Origin: Chrysiogenia bacterium
Lineage (GTDB): Bacteria; JAGRBM01
Reading direction: 5' to 3'
Length of the DNA stretch: 7,344 bases
Assembly: GCA_020434085.1 (NCBI GenBank)
Contig: JAGRBM010000157.1
Location: 1 to 7,344 of the forward strand
Below the pieces are notes generated by a model that saw nothing but the letters and a program-made list of their open reading frames with translations, was not told where the DNA came from and searched no databases. The position numbers and the translations under genes are program-made. This document shows, one piece after another, positions 1-5,831 of this stretch; the stretch's first letter is position 1; each line of letters begins with the position of its first letter.

Positions 1-46
1 CAACAGGTTAAGAGTCGCTTGCGGGGGAGAGAAAAATGAAGGCTGT

Positions 47-448
47 TTATTCTGCATCCGGCAGCACGGCCACCCGGTGGATGATGCGCTCAAGCACGTG
101 GAGGGTGTCCTCGTCGATGTCCTCGAAGCGAACCCCCATGCCGGGGCCGGCGTTCTCGTGCTGCTCGCCGGGGCGGTTGACCCAGACGACGGTGCCGCTC
201 ACGTGCAGGCTGCTGCGGCCGAGCTGCTCGGCTTCTTCTTCGGGGAGGCGGAATACGAGGTCGAGTTCGGTCTCGACATCGAAAGGAGTTTCGGATTTCA
301 GGAAGATGCCCGAACGCGAGAGATTCCCGGCGTACTCCACCAGGTAGTCCTCGTCCGAATCGGCGGGCCGCATCTTCACGGCCATGTTCTCGACCTCATG
401 GCGGGGGTCGTCGCGCCGGTTGACGATGTAGGAAAGCCTCGTCCCCAT
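47..448 (-). CDS. PilZ domain protein
   Basis: A single-domain PilZ protein of 133 residues, probably a cytoplasmic cyclic-di-GMP receptor or adaptor. The two PilZ signature elements are visible: an RxxxR motif at residues 12-16 (R-D-D-P-R) and an N-x-S-x-x-G motif at 42-47 (NLSRSG), followed by a beta-barrel pattern with a hydrophobic strand near 81-90 (LHVSGTVVWV) and the usual G-M-G-V-R-F strand at 103-108. A short helix (about 112-124) closes the domain. There is no signal peptide, membrane segment or second domain. The ATG start is preceded by GGAG five bases upstream. The gene is divergent from the lyase-like gene at 574. The family binds cyclic-di-GMP through these motifs; which process it controls (motility, exopolysaccharide) cannot be told from the window, and the acidic C-terminal half gives no further clue. 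Confidence 0.88.
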   Translation of the reverse strand: MGTRLSYIVNRRDDPRHEVENMAVKMRPADSDEDYLVEYAGNLSRSGIFLKSETPFDVETELDLVFRLPEEEAEQLGRSSLHVSGTVVWVNRPGEQHENAGPGMGVRFEDIDEDTLHVLERIIHRVAVLPDAE

Positions 449-475
449 CTTCGCTCCGCTCGGTTGCTTCGCTTC

Positions 476-498
476 CTGTAAGTAGCGATTTACTACAG
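476..498. promoter_or_regulatory. Weak inverted repeat in the divergent intergenic region
   Basis: Between the divergent PilZ and lyase genes, CTGTA (476-480) and TACAG (494-498) form a 5-base inverted repeat with a 13-base spacer. It is AT-rich compared with its surroundings and placed where a shared promoter or operator could lie. No convincing -35/-10 pair was found on either strand, so this is only a candidate site, and short inverted repeats of this kind arise by chance. Confidence 0.18.
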
Positions 499-573
499 CC
501 GCGCGTCCCGGAGCAAACGGCGCTTACCCGGTCCCCCTGCCCCCGGCGGCGATTCCCGGCTAGGATGAGACCC

Positions 574-1524
574 ATGCTGAACCTGCCCACCAGTGTGAAG
601 ATCTTCGAGCAGGCGCCCCGCGACGGGCTCCAGGATGTTGGGGACTTCGTCCCAACGGCGAAGAAGGCCGCGCTCGTGCGCCTGCTGGCCGGGAGCGGCG
701 TGGCCGGGATCAGCGTGACGAGCTTCGTCCATCCCAAATGGGTTCCCCAGATGGCCGATGCCGAGGACCTGCTGCGAGAGCTGGGCCCTGCGCCTGCGGG
801 AGTCGTTTATTCCGCCGTCGCCCCCAACGAGAAGGCCCTGCTGCGCCTCATCGAGCTGCCCGAGGAGATCCGCCCCTCGCGTGTGGGGGTTCCGTTTTCA
901 GCGAGCGAGACCTTCCAGCGGCGCAACGTGAACCGCACGACCGAAGAAACCCTGCGCGAGATCGGGCGCCTGGTTGCGCTCGGTCACAAGCACGGCGTCG
1001 AAGTGACCAGCGCCATATCCATGGCCTTTGGCTGTCCCTATGAAGGCGACGTCCCGGCCTCCGCCGTGGTCCGTGCGGCCGACGCGCTCTGGACCGAGGG
1101 TGTGCGCAGCATCTCGCTGGCCGATACCACCGGCACTTCGAACCCGCTCATGATCAAGGAAATCTGCGGCGCGGTCATCGGCGAGCTGCCCGAGGCCGAC
1201 ATCGGCCTGCACATCCACGACTCACGTGGGATGGGCCTTGCCTGCGTGCTCGCCGCACTGGAAGTCGGCATCACGCGGCTGGACGGAAGCGCCGGCGGAA
1301 TCGGCGGCTGCCCGTACGCCAGGGGCGCGCGCGGAAACATCGCCACCGAGGACCTCGTGCACATGCTTCACGAAATGGGAATCCACACGGGCGTGGATCT
1401 GGGAAAGATTCTTCAGGCGGCGAAGTTCATCGACGAAGAGCTCGGCCTGCCCGTCGCCAGTCAAGTCTACCGTGCCGGGCCCGTGCGGCACGAACCGGCG
1501 CCTGAAGCAGACACCTGCGACTAA
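574..1524 (+). CDS. HMG-CoA lyase-like protein (DRE-TIM metallolyase family)
   Basis: A full-length TIM-barrel lyase of the hydroxymethylglutaryl-CoA lyase family (316 residues), which cleaves a 3-hydroxy-3-methylglutaryl-type CoA ester to acetyl-CoA and a keto acid in leucine or branched acyl-CoA breakdown. Numbering from the ATG at 574: the N-terminal metal/catalytic motif E12...P-R16-D17-G-L-Q, the S-L-A-D184-T strand, metal ligands H213-I-H215-D, the catalytic loop G-G-C246-P-Y-A, and N255 in G-N-I-A-T-E-D-L are all present. Two positions differ from the human enzyme: the glutamate before T-S-F-V-x-P-K (human Glu72) is Ser47, and the V-R-G-Y segment before GCPYEG (human Arg165) reads V-T-S-A. 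An in-frame ATG also exists at 565, but AGGA at 562-565 is spaced 8 bases from 574, so I prefer the second start. Family assignment is firm; the exact substrate is uncertain, and an HMGL-like enzyme of other specificity is possible. Confidence 0.88.
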   Translation: MLNLPTSVKIFEQAPRDGLQDVGDFVPTAKKAALVRLLAGSGVAGISVTSFVHPKWVPQMADAEDLLRELGPAPAGVVYSAVAPNEKALLRLIELPEEIRPSRVGVPFSASETFQRRNVNRTTEETLREIGRLVALGHKHGVEVTSAISMAFGCPYEGDVPASAVVRAADALWTEGVRSISLADTTGTSNPLMIKEICGAVIGELPEADIGLHIHDSRGMGLACVLAALEVGITRLDGSAGGIGGCPYARGARGNIATEDLVHMLHEMGIHTGVDLGKILQAAKFIDEELGLPVASQVYRAGPVRHEPAPEADTCD

Positions 1525-1525
1525 A

Positions 1526-1551
1526 GAAGGGCGAGGCATGCCTCGCCCTTC
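1526..1551. repeat. REP-like palindrome copy 1; possible terminator between convergent genes
   Basis: A perfect 26-base palindrome containing the 20-base core GGGCGAGGCATGCCTCGCCC at 1529-1548, extended by GAA and TTC on either side. It can fold as an 11-bp stem with a CATG loop. It begins one base after the lyase stop codon and ends nine bases before the MAPEG stop, so it fills the gap between two converging genes. On the minus strand the hairpin is followed at once by TTTAG, a short T-rich tail that could help termination of the mutase-MAPEG operon; on the plus strand no T run follows. This copy lacks the CTAC tail of the other four copies. Confidence 0.85.
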
Positions 1552-1560
1552 CGGTCATTC

Positions 1561-1983
1561 CTAGAATGCCGCGCGGATCGCGCCGATGAGGCCGCCGACG
1601 AGCAGCACCATCTCGGAGAGGAACGTCACGAGGAAACCGTTCGAGCGCTTCTTCGCCTCTTCGTAGTAGCTCACCGCATACCAGGCGCGCCCGGCGATAA
1701 AGGCCAGCCCGACCACTGCCGCCCAGGTGCCGTCCACGTAGGCCGCAAACAGGTAGAGCGCCGGCAGAAAGACGATGAGCTGCTCGGCCGTGTTCTGCTG
1801 CACGCGGTAGTAGCGTTCGAACTTGGGGTCCCCGGTGGTGGCCGGCGCCTGGATCTTGCACTCGCCGCGCATCTTTCCGACCAGCAGAATAAAGACGTAG
1901 TATTCGAGCAGTGCCAGCACCGCCACGATGGAGGCATAGGCCATTCCGGGGTCACTTGCCGCCTTGCGAAGTCCTTCGAACAT
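1561..1983 (-). CDS. MAPEG family membrane protein (microsomal glutathione S-transferase-like)
   Basis: A 140-residue integral membrane protein of the MAPEG superfamily (membrane-associated proteins in eicosanoid and glutathione metabolism). About four hydrophobic segments are visible, near residues 15-36, 68-83, 86-103 and 117-137. The family signature is clear: K-F-E-R-Y-Y-R-V-Q-Q-N-T-A-E-Q at 54-68 (compare R-x-Q-x-N-x-x-E of LTC4 synthase/MGST) and G-R-A-W-Y-A-V-S-Y at 98-106. Characterised members bind glutathione and conjugate or detoxify lipophilic electrophiles; many bacterial members have no known substrate. ATG at 1983 has AAGGGAG six bases upstream. It lies 30 bases downstream of the mutase on the same strand and is almost certainly cotranscribed, which may link it to acyl-CoA or lipid metabolism, but this is inference. 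Confidence 0.85.
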   Translation of the reverse strand: MFEGLRKAASDPGMAYASIVAVLALLEYYVFILLVGKMRGECKIQAPATTGDPKFERYYRVQQNTAEQLIVFLPALYLFAAYVDGTWAAVVGLAFIAGRAWYAVSYYEEAKKRSNGFLVTFLSEMVLLVGGLIGAIRAAF

Positions 1984-2013
1984 GAGTTTCTCCCTTTCGC
2001 TCGCCCGAACTTT

Positions 2014-3705
2014 TTAGAACAATCCCGGATCCGTGTATTCCCCAAAGACCCCGCGCAGCGTGTCGCAGATCTCGCCGATGCTGGCGTAGCTGCGGGCGGC
2101 CTCCAGAATCGGTGGCATGAGGTTGGCGTCCCCGCGGGCGGCTTTCTCGAGCTTGGCGAGCGAGTCCTTGACCGCGCTCTGGTTGCGCCCTGCCTTCACC
2201 TTCTTGAGTTTCTCGACCTGCCGGCTCTCGTCGGCGTCGGTGATCTCGAGGATCTCGATCTTGTGATCTTCCTCGGGCGGCACGACGTACTTGTTCACGC
2301 CGACCATCACCTTGTCGCCTGACTCCATCTGCCGCTGGAAGTGAAGCGCCGCCTTGGAGATTTCCTCCTGCGGGAAGCCCTCTTCAATGGCCGGGATCAT
2401 GCCGCCCATGTCGTCGAGGCGCTTGAAGTAGGAAAGGCATTCCTCTTCGAGTTCGTCTGTGAGCTTCTCGACAAACCAGCTCCCACCCAGCGGATCGATG
2501 GTGTGCACGACGCCCGTCTCTTCGAGGATGAGCTGCTGCGTGCGAAGCGCCACCGTGGCCGCCGTCTTCGTGGGCAGCGAGAGTGTCTCGTCCATGGAGT
2601 TGGTGTGCAGCGACTGGGTGCCGCCCAGCACGGCGGCCAGTGCCTGCAGCGCGGTGCGCGCGACGTTGTTGAGGGGCTGCTGCGCGGTGAGCGAGCAGCC
2701 GGCCGTCTGCGTGTGGAAGCGCAGCATCATCGAGCGCGGGTCTTTTGCACCGAAACGCTCCTTCATCTCGCGCGCCCAGATGCGGCGGGCGGCGCGGAAC
2801 TTTGCGATCTCTTCGAAGAAGTCGCTGTGGGAGTTGAAGAAGAAGCTGAAGCGCGGCGCCACGTCGTCGACACTGAGCCCGGCCTCGACCGAGTGCTTCA
2901 CGTATTCGAGCCCGTCATAGAGCGTAAACGCCAGTTCCTGCGCGGCGGTGCTGCCGGCCTCGCGGATGTGGTAGCCCGAAATCGAAACGGTATTCCAGCG
3001 CGGCACGGCCTCGGTGCAGAAGGTCACGAAGTCTGTAAAGATCCGCATGCTCGGGCGCGGCGGGAAGATCCAGGTCTTCTGCGCAATGTACTCTTTAAGG
3101 ATGTCGTTCTGCGTCGTGCCGCCGAGCTTCTTCCAGTCGGCGCCCTGCTTCTGCGCGACGGCCAGGTAGAAGGCCAGGTTGATCGCCGCAGGCGCATTGG
3201 TGGTCATGCTCGTCGTGATGGGTTCGAGCTCGATCCCGTCGAAGAGAGTCTCCATGTCCGCGAGCGTATCGATGGCCACGCCGCAGCGGCCCACTTCGCC
3301 GCGCGAGCGCGGATCATCGCTGTCGCGGCCCATGAGGTTGGGCAGGTGGAAGGCCACCGAGAGCCCGTCCTGGCCGTTGGCGAGCAGATACTTGTAGCGC
3401 TCGTTGGTTTCCTCGGCCGTGCCGAAGCCCGAGAACAGGCGGATGGTCCAGGGCTTGCCGCGATAGCCGGTGGGATGAATGCTGCGGGTGTAGGGATACT
3501 GCCCCGGCCAGGCGATCTCGCTCTGGAAGTCGCGCGCGCCGTCGTCGTCGGGTCCGTACACGCGCTCAATGGGCTTGTCCGAGAGCGTCGTGAAGCGGGC
3601 ATCGCGCTCGGGGCGTTTGCCCAGCACGCCGGCCAGTTCCTCGGCCGTCCAGCTCTCCTTGGACTCGATGATCTTCTGTAGTTCTTCGCGCGAATACAGC
3701 GACAT
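2014..3705 (-). CDS. B12-dependent acyl-CoA mutase large subunit, isobutyryl-CoA mutase-like (labelled methylmalonyl-CoA mutase family)
   Basis: A 563-residue substrate-binding subunit of the adenosylcobalamin-dependent acyl-CoA mutase family, which rearranges carbon skeletons by a radical route. The whole TIM-barrel part is present: P-W-T-I-R (85-89) and G-F-G-T-A-E-E-T-N (93-101), Q-N-D-I-L-K-E-Y (199-206), S-G-Y245-H246-I-R-E-A-G (243-251), R-F-H-T-Q-T-A-G (329-336), and G-G-T-Q-S-L-H-T-N further on. There is no C-terminal B12-binding domain (no DxHxxG), so a separate small subunit is required; none is seen here. The two positions that contact the substrate carboxylate in methylmalonyl-CoA mutase (Tyr89 and Arg207 of Propionibacterium) are Phe91 and Gln209 here, the combination known from isobutyryl-CoA mutase IcmA. 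The ATG at 3705 has AGGA six bases upstream and begins a typical N-terminus; a longer reading frame back to a TTG at 3804 only translates a palindromic repeat. It is followed by the MAPEG gene. Confidence 0.9.
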   Translation of the reverse strand: MSLYSREELQKIIESKESWTAEELAGVLGKRPERDARFTTLSDKPIERVYGPDDDGARDFQSEIAWPGQYPYTRSIHPTGYRGKPWTIRLFSGFGTAEETNERYKYLLANGQDGLSVAFHLPNLMGRDSDDPRSRGEVGRCGVAIDTLADMETLFDGIELEPITTSMTTNAPAAINLAFYLAVAQKQGADWKKLGGTTQNDILKEYIAQKTWIFPPRPSMRIFTDFVTFCTEAVPRWNTVSISGYHIREAGSTAAQELAFTLYDGLEYVKHSVEAGLSVDDVAPRFSFFFNSHSDFFEEIAKFRAARRIWAREMKERFGAKDPRSMMLRFHTQTAGCSLTAQQPLNNVARTALQALAAVLGGTQSLHTNSMDETLSLPTKTAATVALRTQQLILEETGVVHTIDPLGGSWFVEKLTDELEEECLSYFKRLDDMGGMIPAIEEGFPQEEISKAALHFQRQMESGDKVMVGVNKYVVPPEEDHKIEILEITDADESRQVEKLKKVKAGRNQSAVKDSLAKLEKAARGDANLMPPILEAARSYASIGEICDTLRGVFGEYTDPGLF

Positions 3706-3732
3706 ATTAAATCCTGTCACCCGTCGCAGGGC

Positions 3733-3756
3733 GGGCGAGGCATGCCTCGCCCCTAC
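3733..3756 (-). repeat. REP-like palindrome copy 2 (CTAC tail on the right)
   Basis: Core palindrome GGGCGAGGCATGCCTCGCCC at 3733-3752 followed by CTAC. It sits 28 bases upstream of the mutase start codon, beyond the ribosome binding site, so in the mutase leader transcript it would fold into an 8-bp GC stem with a CATG loop. It is in the opposite orientation to copy 3, with the CTAC-bearing ends facing each other. Confidence 0.88.
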
Positions 3757-3832
3757 ACAATTACGTGCAGCGACACGCTGGGCCGGGTGATCTCCTCCTG
3801 GCAATTAACTCGGTTTGGGGTCACCGGAATGT

Positions 3833-3863
3833 ACCCCTCGTAGGGGCGAGGCATGCCTCGCCC
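3833..3863 (+). repeat. REP-like palindrome copy 3 (extended 31-base form)
   Basis: Core palindrome at 3844-3863 preceded by ACCCCTCGTAG, which itself forms a small CCCCT/AGGGG stem overlapping the first bases of the core. The same 31 bases recur without a mismatch at 5467-5497 (copy 4), so the mobile or duplicated unit is longer than the 20-base core. It lies in the 245-base spacer between the RibBX stop and the mutase start, about 80 bases from the inverted copy 2. The rest of this spacer (3706-3950) shows no gene; it holds an isolated AGGAGG on the minus strand near 3792-3797 with no usable start codon after it. Confidence 0.88.
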
Positions 3864-3937
3864 GACGGGGGCAACGTGGCCACTCTAGTGGACCGCCGCC
3901 GAGGCGTCGACCGACCCGGACACGTTGAACAACGGCC

Positions 3938-3955
3938 GCTGACGCGAGAGTCAGC
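3938..3955 (-). other. Small hairpin over the RibBX stop codon
   Basis: GCTGAC (3938-3943) and GTCAGC (3950-3955) form a 6-bp stem with a 6-base loop that includes the RibBX stop codon. No T run follows on the minus strand, so a factor-independent terminator is not supported. The structure may be incidental or help protect the 3' end of the message. Confidence 0.3.
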
Positions 3956-5141
3956 TTCGCGGTTTGAGGACGTGAACGTCGGCGCCCTCGCCCTCTTCGG
4001 CCTCGGCGTTCATGGGGACGGTCTCGACGATCTCGAGATCGAAGCCTTCCAGAGCCGGAATGCGACGCGGGTTGTTGGTCAGCAGGCGCATTTTCTTCAC
4101 GCCCAGGTCGGCGAGAATCTGCGCGCCCAGCCCGTACTCGCGCAGGTGGTCGGGCATGTCGGAGTGGGAAGAGGCGTCCACCGGCTCGGTGATCTTGTTC
4201 TCGCCGTGGGCCTGGGCTTCGCGCAGGACGTCGCCGATGCGGCGCGGGGCGCGCCCCTGCATGCTCAGGCACAGCACCACGCCGGCACCCTCGGACTCGA
4301 CGCGGTCGAGCGCTTCGCCCAGCGAGTCCTTGTTCCACCGGCCGATCTGGTTGAGCAATTCGTTCAGAACAGAGGTCGACTGCACGCGCACCAGCGTGGG
4401 CGTGTCGGGCGAGACCTCACCCTTCACAAAGGCGAGGTGTTCGATGTTATTGACGTTGCTGCGGTAGACCACCATGTGGAAGTCGCCGAACTTGAGCGGC
4501 ACATCCGCCTCGGCGTAGCGCTCGACGAGCTGCTCTTTTACGCGGCGATACTTGATCAGATCCGCCACTGAGACGATGACCAGCCCGAAGCGCTCGGCTA
4601 CCACTTCGAGGTCCGGGCGGCGCGCCATGGTGCCGTCCTCGTTCATGATCTCACAGATGACGCCGGCCGGGGCGAGTCCCGCCAGCCGGGCCAGGTCGAC
4701 CGAGCCCTCGGTCTGCCCGGTGCGCTGAAGCACGCCGCCGGGCTTGGCAATGAGCGGGAACACGTGACCCGGACGCGCCAGGTCTTCGGGGCGGCAGTCC
4801 TCGCGCACAGCGGTAAGGATCGTCGTCGCACGGTCGGCGGCGCTGATGCCGGTGGTCACACCCTCGCGCGCTTCAATGGAAACGGTGAACGCCGTGGAGA
4901 ACTGCGCGGTGTTGTGCTCGACCATGGGGCGCAAGTGGAGCTTGCCGGCCTTCTCGTCGGTCAGGGAGAGACAGATGAGCCCGCGCCCGTGGGTGGCCAT
5001 GAAGTTGATGGCCTCGGGCGTGATCTTCTCGGCGGCGTAGACGAAATCGCCCTCGTTCTCGCGGTCCTCATCGTCGACGAGGATGACGGGCTTTCCCTGG
5101 CGAATGTCTTCAATGGCCTGCTCAACACGCGAAAACGGCAT
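3951..5141 (-). CDS. RibBX-type protein: 3,4-dihydroxy-2-butanone-4-phosphate synthase fused to a degenerate GTP cyclohydrolase II-like domain
   Basis: A 396-residue protein. Residues 1-200 are a RibB domain, which makes the four-carbon precursor of riboflavin from ribulose 5-phosphate: D-D-E-D-R-E-N-E-G-D at 23-32, H-G-R-G-L-I-C at 51-57, G-V-T-T-G-I-S-A-A-D-R at 94-104, R-P-G-H126-V-F-P-L, and C-E-I-M-N-E-D-G-T-M-A near 163-173. In the usual G-H-T-E-A motif the metal-binding His is Gln143 (G-Q-T-E-G). Residues about 208-378 match GTP cyclohydrolase II in outline (E-H-L-A-F-V-K-G near 234, Y-G-L-G-A-Q-I-L-A-D-L-G-V near 336, R-L-L-T-N-N-P-R-R near 352), but the three zinc cysteines are gone: the H-S-E-C region reads Q-S-T-S (254-257) and C-D-C-G reads N-K-D-S (270-273). 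This matches the RibBX variant known in Proteobacteria, which supplies RibB but not RibA activity. ATG at 5141 has GGAGG ten bases upstream. A separate ribA would be needed elsewhere. Confidence 0.88.
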   Translation of the reverse strand: MPFSRVEQAIEDIRQGKPVILVDDEDRENEGDFVYAAEKITPEAINFMATHGRGLICLSLTDEKAGKLHLRPMVEHNTAQFSTAFTVSIEAREGVTTGISAADRATTILTAVREDCRPEDLARPGHVFPLIAKPGGVLQRTGQTEGSVDLARLAGLAPAGVICEIMNEDGTMARRPDLEVVAERFGLVIVSVADLIKYRRVKEQLVERYAEADVPLKFGDFHMVVYRSNVNNIEHLAFVKGEVSPDTPTLVRVQSTSVLNELLNQIGRWNKDSLGEALDRVESEGAGVVLCLSMQGRAPRRIGDVLREAQAHGENKITEPVDASSHSDMPDHLREYGLGAQILADLGVKKMRLLTNNPRRIPALEGFDLEIVETVPMNAEAEEGEGADVHVLKPRS

Positions 5142-5177
5142 GGATGGGGTGCCTCCGGAATGATCGCGGGCGGGGGA

Positions 5178-5195
5178 CCCGGCACGTGTGCCGGG
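5178..5195. other. GC-rich hairpin between RAYT and RibBX
   Basis: CCCGGCAC (5178-5185) and GTGCCGGG (5188-5195) form an 8-bp stem in the 115-base gap between the transposase stop and the RibBX start (5142-5256). No T run follows on either strand, so termination is not supported. The sequence does not match the REP palindrome. No FMN riboswitch consensus is recognisable in this leader, so regulation of RibBX by that route is not supported. Confidence 0.4.
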
Positions 5196-5256
5196 GGCCT
5201 GATGCTCCGCGTCAATCGGGAGCCTAGCGCAGGATGGGGGTTGGGGGAAAGGGCTG

Positions 5257-5790
5257 TTACCTGCCTCCTGAGCGCGTCTCCCAACGCTGAGGGTTGGTGA
5301 GGATGTATTCGCGAATCTGCTGGAGTTCTTCTTCGTCGCGAATGATTCGCTCATGGTAGTTCCGCTGCCATACCGGGGCACCGAGCGTCCCGCGGTACTG
5401 GTTGATCTTTCGCGCACTTGCCGATTTCAGTGATCCAATGATGGCGCCCAACGACGCATCCGTATCACCCCTCGTAGGGGCGAGGCATGCCTCGCCCTTC
5501 CCTCTGTGGGAGTCCGGCACAAGATTCACCAACAGAATTCCATGCACGTGATCGGGCATAACAATAAAGCAATCCGTAGTCACACCCACAAAATGCCGTG
5601 GCAACTCTCGCCAGCATTGGCTCACGATGCGTCCGAAATCCGAATGCACGACGGCCGAATTTCGAACTTCGCCAAGCAGGCATGCACGTTCGCTGGTGCA
5701 GACTGTAATGAAATAGGCCCCATGTTTTGCGTAGTTGTATCCCTGCAGGCGAATCGACCGACGACGGGGTTGGAAGGAATCACGAATCAT
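5257..5790 (-). CDS. REP-associated tyrosine transposase (RAYT, Y1_Tnp family)
   Basis: A 177-residue single-strand DNA endonuclease of the IS200/RAYT group, thought to process and spread REP palindromes. The family pattern is clear: R-R-S-I-R-L-Q-G-Y-N-Y at 10-20 leading to G-A-Y-F-I-T-V-C-T, the metal-binding HUH-type motif M-P-D-H81-V-H83-G-I-L-L, the L-G-A-I-I-G-S-L-K-S-A segment at 114-124, and the C-terminal V-W-Q-R-N-Y145-H-E-R-I-I-R-D followed by I-R-E-Y162-I-L-T-N-P-Q-R-W. Y145 is the likelier nucleophile, by family pattern only. A copy of the local palindrome (5467-5497) lies inside the reading frame and encodes about K98 to R107 in the loop between the HVH motif and the L-G-A-I segment, keeping the frame open. 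No typical IS ends or target duplication were seen, as expected for RAYTs, which are usually single-copy. The start has only a weak GGA eight bases upstream and lies in an inverted repeat. Confidence 0.92.
   Translation of the reverse strand: MIRDSFQPRRRSIRLQGYNYAKHGAYFITVCTSERACLLGEVRNSAVVHSDFGRIVSQCWRELPRHFVGVTTDCFIVMPDHVHGILLVNLVPDSHRGKGEACLAPTRGDTDASLGAIIGSLKSASARKINQYRGTLGAPVWQRNYHERIIRDEEELQQIREYILTNPQRWETRSGGR
5467..5497 (+). repeat. REP-like palindrome copy 4, inside the RAYT coding region
   Basis: Core palindrome at 5478-5497 with the same 11-base left extension as copy 3, giving a 31-base exact match to 3833-3863. On the minus strand it is read as codons for G-E-A-C-L-A-P-T-R within the transposase. 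Its right flank CTTCC matches the right flank of copy 1, so this copy shows both kinds of border. Confidence 0.92.
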
Positions 5791-5800
5791 GGGATGATTC
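5784..5800 (-). promoter_or_regulatory. Inverted repeat over the RAYT start codon
   Basis: GAATCAT (5784-5790) and ATGATTC (5794-5800) form a perfect 7-bp stem with a 3-base loop. The RAYT start codon (5790-5788) lies in one arm and the weak GGA ribosome binding site (5798-5796) in the other, so folding of the mRNA would hide both. This would keep translation of the transposase low; that function is inferred. Confidence 0.45.
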
Positions 5801-5831
5801 CAAGCAAAATCCGCACCATCCGCACAGTCGC

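Noticed and set aside
1-46. Terminator downstream of the PilZ gene
   Set aside because: A pyrimidine-rich stretch is present on the minus strand but no hairpin precedes it.
2341-3681. Plus-strand open frame of 446 codons opposite the mutase
   Set aside because: It is a shadow of GC-rich codon use in the mutase; the protein is rich in Arg, Ala and Gly and has no recognisable domain.
3706-3804. Longer mutase start at a TTG giving 33 extra residues
   Set aside because: The extension translates the REP palindrome, has no family similarity, and the ATG at 3705 has a well placed AGGA.
3784-3804. A strong AGGAGG on the minus strand suggesting a small gene
   Set aside because: The only following start in range is a GTG 16 bases away opening a 7-codon frame, so a gene is not supported.
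3765-4571. Plus-strand open frame of 268 codons opposite RibBX
   Set aside because: It is antisense to a clear RibBX gene, runs through a repeat copy, and has no family pattern.
5142-5256. FMN riboswitch in front of RibBX
   Set aside because: None of the conserved RFN blocks is recognisable in the 115-base leader on the minus strand.
5142-5417. Longer RibBX reading frame reaching back into the RAYT gene
   Set aside because: It overlaps the transposase by 161 bases, has low-complexity content unlike RibB, and the ATG at 5141 has GGAGG upstream and begins the RibB domain.
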